From Sthenelais limicola (taxonomy: Eukaryota; Annelida; Polychaeta; Phyllodocida; Sigalionidae), in the NCBI GenBank assembly GCA_942159475.1, contig OW804102.1:25362684-25426683 (forward strand): DNA of 64,000 bases. Reading direction: 5' to 3'. The notes under the pieces were generated by a model. The model did not search any database, was not told the DNA's origin, and saw only the letters and a program-made list of their open reading frames with translations. Positions 1-11,095 of this stretch are shown here, one piece after another. A program made the position numbers and the translations under genes. Position 1 is the first letter of the stretch; the number at the start of each line of letters is the position of its first letter.

Positions 1-470
1 AAACCTTTCAAACTGCATCTTTCAAACTACACCCTTCAAACTGCATCTTTCAAACTACACCCTTCAAACTGCATCTTTCAAACTACACCCTTCAAACTGC
101 ATCTTTCAAACTGCACCCTTCAAACTGCACCTTTCAAACTGCATCTTTCAAACTACACCCTTCAAACTGCATCTTTCAAACTGCATCCTTCAAACTGCAT
201 CCTTCAAACTGCATCTTTCAAACTGCATCTTTCAAACTACACCCTTCAAACTGCATCTTTCAAACTGCACCCTTCAAACTGCACCTTTCAAACTGCACCC
301 TTCAAACTGCACCTTTCAAACTGCATCTTTCAAACTAAACCTTTCAAACTGCATCTTTCAAACTGCATCTTTCAAACTGCACCTTTCAAACTGCACCTTT
401 CAAACTGCACCTTTCAAACTGCACCCTTCAAACTAAACCTTTCAAACTGCACCCTTCAAACTAAACCTTT
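1..470. repeat. 14-bp minisatellite
   Basis: About 33 tandem copies of a 14-bp unit close to CTTTCAAACTGCAT run from the left edge, so the array probably continues outside the window. Variants alternate between CTGCAT, CTACAC, CTGCAC and CTAAAC endings, and the period holds at 14 throughout. A 14-bp period does not keep a reading frame, and no coding role is seen. Confidence 0.95.
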
Positions 471-1249
471 TACACTGACCATGTGTGTAATAACGCATAA
501 ACCTCACATCAAAGCATCCAAAGGGAAGAAGAGGCTTTTGCATTCAAACTAAAGTTCATTTTCATTGAAGAATATTTTATTTTCGTCTAGAAATAGTAGA
601 TGCACCAATAGACAATACAACCAATCCAATTCCAATCCCTTAAAGGTAGGCAGGATAAGGGGACAGGGGCGGGGTGTTGAACCCTTTGGAACCCCATTCT
701 ACCCAGGGGCAGTTTAACCCCTCAGAACCCCCTTCTACCCATAACAAACCACCCTCTCCTTACGGGAATGCCCCCGATTTAAACATCAAGTTCCCTAGCT
801 GCTACTTTTTACTGGAGGGATCTATAGCCTCTCCTCGCTGCTCTAAGCCCTAGATTATCTCTCAGAATATTGATCTGGATTTAGAGAGGGATTAAATAGA
901 AACCCTTTTTGAATGAATCTTAATGAAACTTCTGCCTTCTCCAGGCTAGCGTCGCTGTTGTACGGCTTACACTGCTGGAACAAGAGCTTCTGTATACACT
1001 GTTAAAAATACAGTGTAATCTATGTTAAACACCAGAAGTAAACATTACCCTTATATCAATGGTGAGACAATGTAACTTAATTGCCATATATATGCTAGTT
1101 CTTTATATGTAACTGCTCTTCCATTGTCCCTTCTAGGTAGCTTTAATAGCCTTAGGTGTATTGCACTTTATTATACATGCATTGGTCTGAAAACAACGTA
1201 TCTAGGGGGATTTACGCATAGTGCGTATTTCACTAGTGATTTACGTGGG

Positions 1250-1263
1250 GTTGTCATGGCAAC
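1250..1263. promoter_or_regulatory. RFX X-box-like palindrome
   Basis: The sequence GTTGTCATGGCAAC matches the palindromic RFX X-box (two GTTGCC-type half-sites with a 2-bp centre) at nearly every position. RFX factors are known to bind such sites, often near ciliary genes. No gene is visible beside it, so function is inferred from the motif alone. Confidence 0.35.
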
Positions 1264-1375
1264 CAATCTGTTTTTCTTACTAAGATTACAGTAAAATTCA
1301 AATTTATGACTCGTTTTTTTTCTATTTTCATGATTGAAAGAGTGTATAATGAATATATATGGTAACTAACACATT

Positions 1376-1436
1376 GGTTTCAGTCACTTAGAATATACTC
1401 AGGCTACTTCAACCAACTCGTTAGTTAACCTGTATA
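1376..1436 (-). repeat. Dispersed repeat F, shorter copy
   Basis: This is an inverted, internally shortened match to 58187-58275. The shared blocks are GGTTTCAGT, CTTAGAATAT, CTTCAACC and CTCGTTAGTTAACCTGTAT. About 27 bases in the middle of the other copy are absent here. The class of element is unknown. Confidence 0.55.
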
Positions 1437-2789
1437 TATATATAATGGTGCGGTAAACCACTCTTAGAGGCCCCGCAACTCCCTCTTATCGTAACTTGCA
1501 TTGTACTATATATGTATACGATTATTTTCTAAGACTAATCTCAGAGAATTCTGAGAGACCTCTTACCTCACAAAAATGCCTGAGTTTTTAAATGCAACAA
1601 TCTTCGTATCTTAAAACCCTCGTACAGTCCTGGCTTTTGCCTAACAGTAGTGATACCGATCTCCATACTCCCTGCCGCTCTGACCCACCCAATGTATATA
1701 AATTAATTATCAAGATGGTGTTGTTAAAATGGATGAGGTCTATAAGGCACAATCTTATCCTATATAGTGCAATGAACCCTCAGTCCCTTTAAGTCTCCTG
1801 CAACACTTACGTTAATACAAATCTCGACTAGGGCCCGAACAGGAAGACCTGTGTTACAGATGTTCCCTAACTGTTTCTCAAACCCAAGATCAGTGCCAAA
1901 CAAAGATTATTTGAATTGAATGAAATTAAAATCAAATTGTGAGTCACCTTCTCTTCGAAAGTGTGATATGGATGTATATACGTAAATATCATGGGCATAT
2001 TAGAACAGTTAAAGTGGCACTTGCCGATTACATTAATGAGAGTTTGGTCAAAGTATTAGTAATTGAATACAATAGAACCCCCTTTACCCATGGCTTTCCT
2101 GATTTGATCATATAAACCCATATTTGTGAGGTATTTTCTGAATCTCCCTGTTGAAAATAACCCTGGTACAGCGCGGCTGTTATGCAAGTAGGCTACCGAT
2201 GACGCACACGCATTCCGTGATGGCCGTCATTGACGCATTGTCAGAGGGAACGTCATGATGTAAACAAAGCAGTACCGTAACTACTCTCTCTCACTTGATG
2301 TGCATATAATGTGTATTCGATTTGCACACAGCCTGTGGGATGCATTCCTTACTGAAAATTATTGGCAAATTGGGAGTAGTTTATAGACGTTCATATCGGT
2401 TTAAACAGATACAGCAAAGGGATACAAGCAATGTTTCTGCCGCGGAGGTTTACGTCAACTTCTGTGACGTCATGTGACGTCCTGCGTCATTCTGATGCAG
2501 TTACTGCAGTTTTAAAATGAAACCATGTACTGTGGAAAACTTCACCACTTTACCATGATCCTGTGAGAAGAACGAATAAAGGGATTCATAGGACTGAAAT
2601 TGAATAGAACAAGAGGTTCCATTGTAAACAACCTCTCTCAAGTGACTCAACCTGGTCGGCTCTGTATTTGATGGACTATTTATGGGTCATTGGGAATACA
2701 ATGAATTTGCCCCTTAGTTGGTTCCAAATGAAGAATTGCTGTTTTCTGATAGTTGTAAGTTTTGATTACTTTTCCCACGGAACCCTTGA

Positions 2790-2996
2790 GGGAGTATCAG
2801 TCAATTTTAGAATGGTATTATAGATAGAACCTAATGAGAATGTGGTACCAGGGACACTATTGCACTGTTCAAGATGTTTGTTTTTTCATGGCCCACGAGC
2901 TGATAGGCAAGTGGGTTACGAAAAAAAATGAACATCGATGACAGTGCAATAGTGACCAGAGTATCACATTTGAATTTAGGTTCTATAATTACTCCC
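2790..2996. mobile_element. Foldback (palindromic MITE-like) element
   Basis: The two halves are imperfect reverse complements of each other over roughly 100 bp each. The outer ends are GGGAGTA and TACTCCC, and an inner matched block is CACTATTGCACTGT against ACAGTGCAATAGTG. There is almost no spacer, so the whole could fold into one long hairpin. No coding capacity is seen. It resembles non-autonomous foldback transposons. Confidence 0.6.
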
Positions 2997-3069
2997 ATGT
3001 TGCTATGTATAAGTATATAGCTGTGTACTGGGGGGAGGACGAGGGAATGGCAATGTCATACCACACATA

Positions 3070-3264
3070 GGTCAGATTTTCAGAAAATTGGCAGCTACTC
3101 AGTAAATTCTGCTAAATTAGGCTGCAATTTGGTCAATACTAGGTGAATTCGAGAATATTTGGCCTTGCATTGATTCTAGTAATCTGTTTGGTTTCGTCTG
3201 AGATATGGGTTATTTGAGAAGATTGGTGAAGTTGGATTGTACATTTTCTGAAAATCTGACCCAT
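3070..3264 (-). mobile_element. MITE family B copy
   Basis: The ends are GGTCAGATTTTCAGAAAAT and ATTTTCTGAAAATCTGACC, the family B terminal inverted repeats. The interior shows the family blocks (CTGCTAAATTAGGCTG, AATCTGTTTGGTT, GAAGATTGGTGAAG) in reverse orientation. It is about 40 bp shorter than the longest copies. Family B has roughly 19 full or partial copies in this window and no coding capacity. Confidence 0.75.
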
Positions 3265-3975
3265 GTGTTGAATACAAATAGCATGTAGTACATACACCAA
3301 CGTGGAGTAAATTATTTCCCTTTCACATGAAATCTCTCTTTCAAAATTAATGTTGGTGTCGAATTTTGTTGAAGAAATAAAGGGGGTTCATCGACACTAC
3401 TGAAAAAGGAAATTTTGTTTACTCACAGAGACGTGCAATAATACACAATTTACTTCCTGTTGACGGGACTACTTTTGTTATCTCTTAAGGGGACATACTT
3501 TCCATGTAATGCACCATATCTGAACAATGCATTCAGCATTAGAGAAACTGCAGGCAATTACGGCATAGAGGCGTAATAAAAGGTATTATAGAAAGCCTAT
3601 ATAGCCCTTTTAAGAATGCATACACATTCATAATGATTTTGATGGGGCTTTTTTGGTAGAGACGTGCTTGGCGCAATGTTATATGTAATGAAGCTGAGTA
3701 AAGAAGCCATGCATATTCATGAGCATTTTGGGGCTGTTATGAATGCATGGAACTGCAATAACTGGGTAGTGTAGTTGTTGTTCCTGCTCTTCCTCTCCGT
3801 CCTTATCTCTCACTATCATCACATCCCCTGTACTGCACCTGCCGTCCTTTCTATCTCTTCCACGTATTTGGTTCCTGCTTTTCTTTTCTGCACGGTCCAT
3901 GGTGCAGAGTGTATCGACCATTTCTAACAACTGTATTGTATTTGAGATGTTGGAATAAAAATCATATATATTCGT
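3265..3975. other. No gene seen
   Basis: Mixed-composition DNA without a recognisable exon, RNA gene or repeat unit. Short ORFs at 3679-4011 show no conserved features and run into the neighbouring pyrimidine tract. Confidence 0.4.
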
Positions 3976-4385
3976 TTTCTCTCCCTCTACCTCCCCTTCT
4001 AACCCTGCCAATGTTTTCTGCTCTCTTACCCCTTAAAACTACCTCTTCTCTCTCTCTGCTGCTGCTCTCCACTTTCCTTCCCTTTCTCTCCTCTTCTACT
4101 CCTCACATCACTCCTCCTTCTCTTCCTCTCCTCCTTCCCTTCCCTTCTCCTCTTTATCTTACTGTTACCCCTGTTCTTCCCATTCCCTTCCTCTTCCTCC
4201 TCACTCTTCTTCCTCTTCTCTGTCCCTCTTCCCTTCTTCTTTCCCCTTTTCTCTTCCTCATTCCCATCCTCTTTCTCCCCTTCCTCATCACCCCTCTTCT
4301 CAATCTTCTTCTCACCTCCATTCACCCCTCCTCCCCATTCCCTAAGTGTCACCTCTTCCCCCTCTTCCCACCACCAGCACCCCCC
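3976..4385. repeat. Long polypyrimidine (CT-rich) tract
   Basis: About 400 bp is almost purely C and T on the plus strand (CTCCT, CTTCC and TCCC runs), ending near a CACCACCAGCACC stretch. ORFs on both strands here translate only to Ser/Leu/Pro or Glu/Gly/Arg/Lys-rich peptides and are composition artefacts. Confidence 0.85.
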
Positions 4386-4614
4386 TCTACCGGCCCCAAT
4401 AAAACACATTACAGCCAGCCGATTGTCCCCTACAGAATCTCCAAAGCGCAAACCATGTTTAGGATCGGCCCTGTACCAAAAAAAGCAAGTTATACGATTC
4501 CCTTTCCCTGCGCCAGAGGGCTGCACGAGAACGATTTCCCCAGCACCAGATTCCCTGCTCTCCCTAGCTAAGCCCAAGCTCACCAATTTATCAATATTCC
4601 ACTCCACTGCTATC

Positions 4615-4628
4615 GTTGCTATGGTGAC
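4615..4628. promoter_or_regulatory. RFX X-box-like motif
   Basis: GTTGCTATGGTGAC fits the X-box pattern with both half-sites recognisable. It lies between two pyrimidine tracts, and no adjacent gene is visible. Confidence 0.3.
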
Positions 4629-4825
4629 CAAAAGGAGGGTGTTATAAATTGTACATTTTTCAGCGGGGGTTACCGGGGTGAAGGGCTCCCGGAGGACTAT
4701 CAATAAACAAGGCGTGTAGTTCCCATACTCGCCGCAGTCAATAATAGGCGCTGCACAAAGACGCCAGAATTTGAAGCATTTCTCGCGAGAGTTCATCATC
4801 CTGACGAGATTTCTGTCTATCTCTG

Positions 4826-5155
4826 TATCTATTTCTCCCTCTTTTTCGCCCCCCCCCCACACCCCTCTCAACTCGTCTCTTTCTCCTGCTCATTCCTCTA
4901 TCCTATCTTCTTTGCTCTCATTCATCTCTCATGCCCTCCCGTTCCCTCACTCCTTCTCCCTTACTCTGCTCCCTGTTTGCCCCTTTCTCCTCCCGTTTCC
5001 TCTCCCTCCCTCCTTCTCTCCCTCTGTTTCTCTTCCTCTCTACCCATCTATCTCGCCCCTCTTTCCCATTCCCTCCCTCTCTCTTTTCCTTTATCCCCCC
5101 TTCCCTCTCTCACCCCCTCTCCATCCCTCTCTCTTTCTTTCCTTTTCCCATCCGG
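4826..5155. repeat. Polypyrimidine tract
   Basis: CT-rich sequence of about 330 bp (CTCCCTCT, TTTCTC and CCTTCC runs) with a C run near 4850. It encodes only low-complexity peptides. It may adopt triplex (H-DNA) structure, which is an inference from its mirror-like composition. Confidence 0.8.
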
Positions 5156-5727
5156 GAGATGCTGACCATTCATTCATGTTCCCATAGAAACCCAACGCTC
5201 ACATTAAATATTATATCCTCATAGGTGCTTGGAGAAGTGTGCTCGGGGGAAGGCCGAGATTTCAATCAGTTTATTGGGTGTTTTCTTTTTTTCCTCTTCA
5301 GCCTTGTTTTGTTATCCCCCAGTCTTTAGTTAAAGATACAATCAGGCTATTATTCCCAGAACGCAACTTGTTTCTTCTCATGAATGAAATGGAAAGATAA
5401 TTGTTGGAGGAGTTGGAGTGGGAGAGTTGGGTAGTGAAATACTCCAGTGGTTCATCATCCATCCATCAATAGAAGGAAGAATGCCAAGACAAACAAATTT
5501 ATTTAAGGGAATATTTTTTATCATTTTTTATGATATTAATACATAAATCAGAATGGCTTGGCCTATTTATTGAACTTATTGAATGACAAGGAAATGACTG
5601 GGAAAGGGAGACATTTCTTGTCTATATAAACCATTAAAAGTAAATAGAAATCATTCAGGAAAATTGGAAAATTATAATATTTGTAACCATGATTTAATTT
5701 CATGATGCGAAATTGTTATAGATAATA
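5156..5727. other. AT-rich, no gene seen
   Basis: No ORF of note, RNA gene or repeat family was recognised between the pyrimidine tract and the TA-flanked MITE. Confidence 0.4.
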
Positions 5728-5952
5728 GGGAGGTTCAGCAAGCAAACGTATCGCAGTTACGTAACCGTATCCGTATCTTTTTTGTGACTGAGGTCGTATT
5801 TTTATGTATAAAATTGTGATATGAAACATTTTGCTTGATATGTTACGTTACGTTTTTCCCGCCATGTTTTGCTGAACCTTTTTCTTTCTTTTCACGTATA
5901 TTTGCACATCAGAGATACGTATCTCGTATTGGTTAGACGTGCTGAACCTCCC
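5728..5952. mobile_element. TA-flanked MITE (mariner-like ends)
   Basis: The element starts GGGAGGTTCAGCA and ends TGCTGAACCTCCC, a perfect 13-bp terminal inverted repeat, with TA directly outside both ends. The interior is rich in ACGT (TTACGTAACC, GTTACGTTACG, ATACGTATC) and contains a further internal GCTGAACC. TA target duplication is typical of Tc1/mariner-type elements. No transposase is encoded, and no second copy was noticed in this window. Confidence 0.65.
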
Positions 5953-6889
5953 TACTATAAGATTGTTTTAGCATTCGCAGGAGTTACATCATTTAAGTGG
6001 CATGTTTCTGCAGGAGGGTGCCCAAGAAGAGCACTTACCCCCATTGGTGTTTTGGGGTTGCTATAGATCTACAGGTAATGGCATGTCCCTTTATCTTGTC
6101 AGAAATTCATATTATCAAATATAAACATACCACCTTCTTTAAATATCTCTTACGTTTCAGTTATATAGACATCAATGTTACTTTTTTCCTAACTAAAATA
6201 ACCTATAATATAAAATTTGGATTTATTTTTTTAACTATATTTGGTTCCATTTTGGTATTTTGTGTACAAGTTGAAATGCAGTGGTAAAGAAATGTATATG
6301 AAGGAAGAAATCTGTATTTAACTGTATTTAACTGTATTCAACTTAATTTACACGAGGGGACCACAGGGCAGGTCGGGACAGTTACCTTGGATCAAATATG
6401 CCATCAAGAACACACCCCTATTTGATACTCAAACTCCCTACTGCACTAGTTGAGGTGTGGATATGAAATAGAGGAGAAATGACACCTGATTAAAAGTAAT
6501 GCCCCCTTGTGGAAACCGGAGACAACCTCCGTCCAGGCCAGCAGGAGGAGAAGGAAAGTCAACAGCCAATCAGCTTTAAGGAACTGGGTCACGTGAGCAT
6601 AGAGGTACAGGGGAAATTTCTTCACCTCCAATGTGGGAGAGCGTGTCAATGGGATGAGTTGACAATCATTATTCCGTTACCATAGCAACAGATTGTTCAA
6701 GATTTTTTCAGTGTTATTCAACAAGGTCTCTTGTCTCGTACAATCCTGAGGGGCATCTTTTTTTGGGTTGCACATGAACTCCTTGGTGTTGAAGTGAAGT
6801 TTGTCACAACACCGCGGTCAAAAGCACTTATTTCATAGCCACAATTATAAAGGACTGTTTCTGTTGTGTATTTATGTCATTTCAGTATA
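5953..6889. other. No gene seen; contains one X-box-like site
   Basis: AT-rich sequence up to about 6340, then a more balanced segment (6350-6660) with a 67-codon minus-strand ORF that shows no features. The X-box-like palindrome at 6676 is the only motif of note. Confidence 0.4.
6676..6689. promoter_or_regulatory. RFX X-box-like palindrome
   Basis: GTTACCATAGCAAC is a strong X-box match with two GTTRCC-type half-sites in inverted orientation. The context is otherwise featureless. Confidence 0.35.
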
Positions 6890-6963
6890 TGGGTCAGATC
6901 GCCAGTAAATGTACAATTGGCCTTCACCAATCTTCTCAATTAACCCACATTTAGAACAGGGAA
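6890..6963 (+). mobile_element. MITE family B, 5' fragment
   Basis: It begins TGGGTCAGATCGCCAG and continues with the family block CCTTCACCAATCTTCTC. The match stops after about 70 bp, so the rest of the element is missing. Confidence 0.65.
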
Positions 6964-7281
6964 TGTGGTTTAAATAAACATAAACATAACCAACTGCCCC
7001 TTATATATAATAATGGGTGGTTGTACACACAACTTATTTTAACGGAAATTATGGATGACATCACTATGGATGACACATTATTGACGTCATGCATTAAAGT
7101 ATCAGCCAATAGAAACATTGCTCACGATGTGCTGCAGCAAGAGCCAAAGTCAAGGCAAGTCCGACATTTTTACGGCAGAAGGTAAATAAACAGTTTTGGA
7201 AATTTACTACAAAATATAGCATCCTGATATTAAAATAGAATTATAAAAATAGAAGTCCCATTTGTTCTAAGGATATGTATC

Positions 7282-7650
7282 TTACTGTCACTTGCTTATC
7301 TTGTTTTTAGTTACTGTCACTTGTGTTTAGTTACTGTCACTTGTGTTTAGTTACTGTCACTTGTGTTTAGTTACTGTCACTTGTTTTTACTTACTGTCAC
7401 TTGTTTTTACTTACTGTCACATGTTTTTACTTACTGTCACTTATTTTTACTTACTGTCACCTGTTTTTACTTACTGTCACTTGTCTTTACTTACTGTCAC
7501 TTGTCTTTACTTACTGTCACTTGTTGTTACTTACTGTCACATGTTTTTACTTACTGTCACATGTTTTACTTACTGTCACATGTTTTTACTTACTGTCACA
7601 TGTTTTTACTTACTGTCACATGTTTTTACTTACTGTCACTTGTTTATACT
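7282..7650. repeat. 20-bp minisatellite (TTACTGTCACTTGTTTTTAC)
   Basis: About 18 copies of a 20-bp unit. Variants change TTGTG, TTGTT, ATGTT and TTGTC. One copy near 7561 is 19 bp and shifts the phase. Three overlapping ORFs of 83-113 codons arise because 60 bp, three units, repeats in every frame. They are not genes. Confidence 0.95.
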
Positions 7651-7697
7651 GAGTTGAAGATCCGCTCAAAGCTGTGCTTCTGGTGGATCCTCAACTC
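7651..7697. repeat. Hairpin directly after the minisatellite
   Basis: GAGTTGAAGATCC and GGATCCTCAACTC form inverted arms of about 12 bp (one mismatched or bulged base) around a loop of about 21 bases. It sits exactly at the right border of the 20-bp array. Confidence 0.6.
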
Positions 7698-7712
7698 GAT
7701 ATAAACAAGTGA

Positions 7713-7946
7713 CTATGATATGTTAGAATTAATATAGGTTTCTATGGGAAACCTATTCAAACCTATGTTAACTATTTCTTGTTCAGAAAATCTGATGGAG
7801 ATATCATCATTGTTTTTCACAATTAATGCTACTCCAGGGCCTGGAAAGCCATATTGCGGAGTAGATGTCCAATCATTGACATCAGTCTCTTCCTCCCCAA
7901 CCACCATCTCAGGGTCGGGAAAACCATTAGTGCAGTAGGTTTCCAA
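7713..7946 (-). other. Unassigned 77-codon ORF, doubtful
   Basis: I do not recognise this ORF. Its composition is balanced, unlike most ORFs in this window. It begins METYCTNGFPDPEMV and has an internal near-repeat (NGFPDP, then YGFPGPG), with no signal peptide, membrane segment or known motif. A 64-codon ORF overlaps it on the plus strand. It starts with ATG and ends in TAG, but there are no convincing splice sites or neighbouring exons. It could be a chance ORF or a transposon remnant. Confidence 0.12.
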
Positions 7947-8397
7947 TCCCTCTCATACTCTACGTTATGAGGATCTAGCAATTTATGTGTACGGCTACTG
8001 AGTGTACATCCTCAGACGATCTGACCCACCTCACATGCATGATTATGTGGAATTAATACACCCCCTAGAATCATTGCAAAGTGTTCCAATTTCCATTATT
8101 GTATTATGCCATTTTTGCCACTTTTGGAGACAACTAATCCTGTGAAATCCATCCAATTTGGCACATATTGTTGCTCCAAGTGACCAAGACATAACTATAG
8201 CCCCCATCAGTTATTGTCATCTCACTAATAGATTCGTGAATTTTGTGAACCTCACAAAAATATTTTGATGCGAACTGTTCACACAATTTGCTGTGTTGTA
8301 TTCAATGGACTTCCCAAAGTGCAGTACCATACATACTCATACTGGTTGAATGTAAGGTGAAATGCATCATATGCATGATTATCCACTTGCTTTTAAA
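7947..8397. other. No gene seen
   Basis: AT-rich sequence. A family B-like terminus (GATCTGACCCA) occurs near 8020 without the rest of the element. Confidence 0.4.
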
Positions 8398-8633
8398 GGG
8401 TCAGATCTTCAGAAAATGTACAATTGGCAGATCTACTAATTTAGTAAATTCTGCTAAATCAGAGGGACAAATGGTCAACACTAGATATATCTGAGTATAT
8501 TTGACATTGCCTTTATTCAAACAATCTGTTTGGTTATGTTGAACTGTATTTCAAACCTCACTTTTGTCTTAAATTTGGCTTATTTGAGAGGATTGGTGAA
8601 GGCGAATTGTACATTTTCTGGCGATTTCACCGA
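8398..8633 (-). mobile_element. MITE family B copy
   Basis: It starts GGGTCAGATCTTCAGAAAAT and ends with TGTACATTTTCTGGCGATTTC. The interior follows the family order in reverse, including TTTAGTAAATTCTGCTAAAT, AATCTGTTTGGTTATG and GAGAGGATTGGTGAAGG. It is close to full length. Confidence 0.8.
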
Positions 8634-9540
8634 TATGATTACTTGCTTAACTTAATGAGAAATATCCAACCGTGTATTCTGCTATGTACCATTGTTGTTG
8701 GAACAACCTTGCTATTAATTGGTGTAATTATAATGATTTTGATATGATATTCGGCATCTTAGGATCCTCAAAGTGACAACTTTAATTTCACAATAATTCA
8801 GAGGGATCAATATATTATTACTAGAATATTGCATCGGATGTAAATCCAATTATAAAAGTTTTGTAACACTACTCATTTAAGATTCTATTACTTAGAAGTT
8901 AATGGAGACTTGTGTTAATGTAGATGTTGTTTTCAAGGAGTAGTTTTCACAAACGTGAGTTTCTAATGTCCTTGCCAAACTGTAGATATTTTATTTCCAT
9001 TTTCTGTTTTTTTCCATGTTGTTAAGTTCTATTTAATGTACTAGTCCTGTTTTCCAATGTAATGTGTGTCATTGTTGTCCCAAAGTTTGTTATTGTAAAC
9101 CGAAAACAGTTGCGAATGAAATGATTTCTAAAAACATTTCCAATTGAATACACTGTATGCAACGTGTAGCCTTTTCAAGCTTTCCGAATGGTAGTGTTTG
9201 GGTAAAATGTTTAATTCAAAGAAAAACTTTGTGCCATCTTTCATGACCTAATTTGCAGAAGCATCGGGATACCCCGCATGTGTGATTGTTATCAAGTTCC
9301 ATTCTGTTTCTTTACTGACAAAAAACTTCCATTTTTCCATTGAAACAAACTTGGGTCAGGTTACAGAGGTTGACAAAGGAGACACTTGTTTACTCTCAAT
9401 AACTAGAAGGTTGTAGTTTGTTACCACTAAATAAAAAAGAAAAGAATTGTTATCGCAAATTAGATCATTGGACAATTCCCCAAAGCAGGGAGGTTTTCAA
9501 TTCCACCTGGTTCAGATGTTACGGACTCATCAGAGTGGGC
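8634..9540. other. No gene seen
   Basis: AT-rich DNA without recognisable exons or repeats. Short ORFs lack features. Confidence 0.4.
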
Positions 9541-9703
9541 TTAAAGCTACATTTTCAACTATTACAACAAGAATCTTACTACATTTACTCATTGTTTGAT
9601 CTATAGGACTGCTCGAAGTTATCAATATTTCGCAGCAGTTATATGTTTATACCAGAACTTCTAGTTGAATCAGTCAAAATAGTGAGCGATAATAAGTAAG
9701 ACC
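9541..9703 (+). mobile_element. MITE family A, 5' half
   Basis: It begins TTAAAGCTACATTTTCAAC and keeps the family blocks AATCTTACTACATTTACTC, CTATAGGACTG, TATCAATATT and GTGAGCGATAATAAG. The 3' half is missing. Family A elements are about 350 bp and start TTAAAGCTGCA, with inverted copies of that end at the other side. Confidence 0.65.
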
Positions 9704-9905
9704 AAAGAATTTCAGCCGGCCACGCCATTAAATGACAGTGAATAAGCCCAATGTGGGCAAAGCTCACAAATAAATTACTTTTAAACTGGAACTATAAGTC
9801 CCTACACATATTATGCATTCCTCTTTCTGCATATTCTTATCGTACAGGTACAATAAAAATGTAGTTGTCTAAAAATAGCTCTAAGTTACCTCCGCAGTTT
9901 GTTTT

Positions 9906-10020
9906 TGTGCATCACAGAGATCAGAAGGTGCTTATTCAAGTTGTTAATTTCATAGTTCTATGTAGGCTAACTATGAAATTGACAACTTAGACAAGCGCCT
10001 TCGGGTCTCTGTGAAGCACA
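9906..10020. repeat. Long hairpin (about 50-bp arms)
   Basis: The left arm starts TGTGCATCACAGAGATCAGA and the right arm ends TCTCTGTGAAGCACA. The central parts AATTTCATAGTT and AACTATGAAATT flank a spacer of about 10 bases. The arms match at about nine bases in ten. This resembles a small foldback MITE. Confidence 0.65.
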
Positions 10021-10041
10021 TCGATAAATCAGTAGGCATAG

Positions 10042-10075
10042 CAACGATCCTATAGCCATAGCTATAGGATCGTTG
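10042..10075. repeat. Perfect 15-bp hairpin
   Basis: CAACGATCCTATAGC and GCTATAGGATCGTTG are perfect inverted arms around the four-base loop CATA. There is no T run or A-box/B-box, so no RNA gene is claimed. Confidence 0.7.
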
Positions 10076-10095
10076 GGCATAGTTATAAGCCTACA

Positions 10096-10277
10096 TGGTC
10101 CTGGGTATGACCATAAAATGCCTTTCTGTCTCTTTTCTCTGTCTCTCTCTCCCTTCCTCTCTATCTCTATTTCCTGGGTATGATTATAAACTGCCTCCCT
10201 CCCAGCTCTCCCGCCCTTGATATAACCATATTAAATGTGTTGATAAGGGCGTAAAGCAACCAATCTCACTCACTCAT
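10096..10277 (+). mobile_element. SINE-like family S copy
   Basis: It starts TGGTCCTGGGTATGACCATA, passes through a CT-rich stretch and a second TGGGTATGATTATAA, then has the family core CTCTCCCGCCCTTGATATAA and GTTGATAAGGGCGTAAAGCA, and ends in (TCAC)n. The fixed 3' core with a simple-repeat tail resembles a SINE or a LINE 3' end. Seven copies occur in the window, in both orientations. Confidence 0.65.
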
Positions 10278-10497
10278 AAGCCTACAGTGTTGGGGGTGCT
10301 CGCACTGTTTCTGAGATTTGTTTCACCAAGTTGGCTACTTTTTCAGTGTTATCTGATAATTTACACATGATATTAGATCAAATTGTATGCACATATAAAC
10401 AAAGAATGGAACTTGCAATTGTACTCGGAAATTTATTGGACTGTTGGCTTATTGGAATGTATATTATATACCTATATGTCAGCCAACATGAAATGGT

Positions 10498-10671
10498 GGT
10501 CCTTGGTATGACCATAAAGTGTCTTTCTGTCTTTTTCTGTGTCTCTCTCTTCTTCTCTATCTCTATTTCCTAGGTATGATCATAAACTGCGTCCCTCGCA
10601 GCTCTCCCGCCCTTGATATAACCTTCAATGTGTTGATAAGGGCATAAAGCAACTAATCTCACTCACTCACT
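10498..10671 (+). mobile_element. SINE-like family S copy
   Basis: This copy has the same order of blocks as the one 400 bp upstream: GGTATGACCATAAAGTG, a CT-rich segment, CTCTCCCGCCCTTGATATAA, GTTGATAAGGGCATAAAGCA and a (TCAC)n tail. Confidence 0.65.
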
Positions 10672-10914
10672 CCAACATGAAATGTATGTGTTTAATAATT
10701 CTATCCCAGAATTTTATCTGGACAAACCCAGGTTATCTCTAAAATGTAAAGCATCAGGAAAGTAGATCCAATGCTGCATTCATAATGCCTTAACACTGTA
10801 TTACCAAACCTCATAACAGATATGAAATCTATGTTGAACGACGCAATGTCATATAGTCGTAGGATCCTTCTGATAAACTTATTTTCTCTTTTCCTTATCT
10901 TACTTATTGTCATA

Positions 10915-11095
10915 TTTGCTGCTCAAGTCCAGTACAAGACTAAGGCTTTCAAAATTAATGCTAACTGTTGGCAGAAATGGAATAACTTTTTCATATAGGC
11001 ATGTATACCCTTTTGTCCTGTTCATTTATTGTAATATCGAGCAGATTGGCAAATAAAAGATTTTCTTATCTTATCTTATCTTATCTTAATACTGA
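10915..11095 (+). mobile_element. Possible LINE 3' end with (TTATC)n tail
   Basis: The segment ends with AATAAAAGATTTTC followed by repeated TTATC. An A-rich terminal motif plus a short tandem tail is how many animal non-LTR retrotransposons end. No reverse transcriptase coding sequence is present, and the upstream limit is a guess. Confidence 0.3.

Larger units (their letters stand above)
471..2789. other. AT-rich stretch, no gene seen
   Basis: No exon-like ORF or RNA gene is recognised here. The stretch holds a short partial duplication at about 665-760 (TTCTACCCA units), an X-box-like palindrome at 1250, repeat F at 1376, and several TGACGTCA-type motifs around 2185-2260 and 2465-2482. 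The 66-codon ORF at 1592-1792 has no recognisable features. Confidence 0.5.

Noticed and set aside
7343..7704. Three overlapping ORFs (83-113 codons)
   Set aside because: They come from a 20-bp repeat, whose 60-bp super-period keeps all three frames open.
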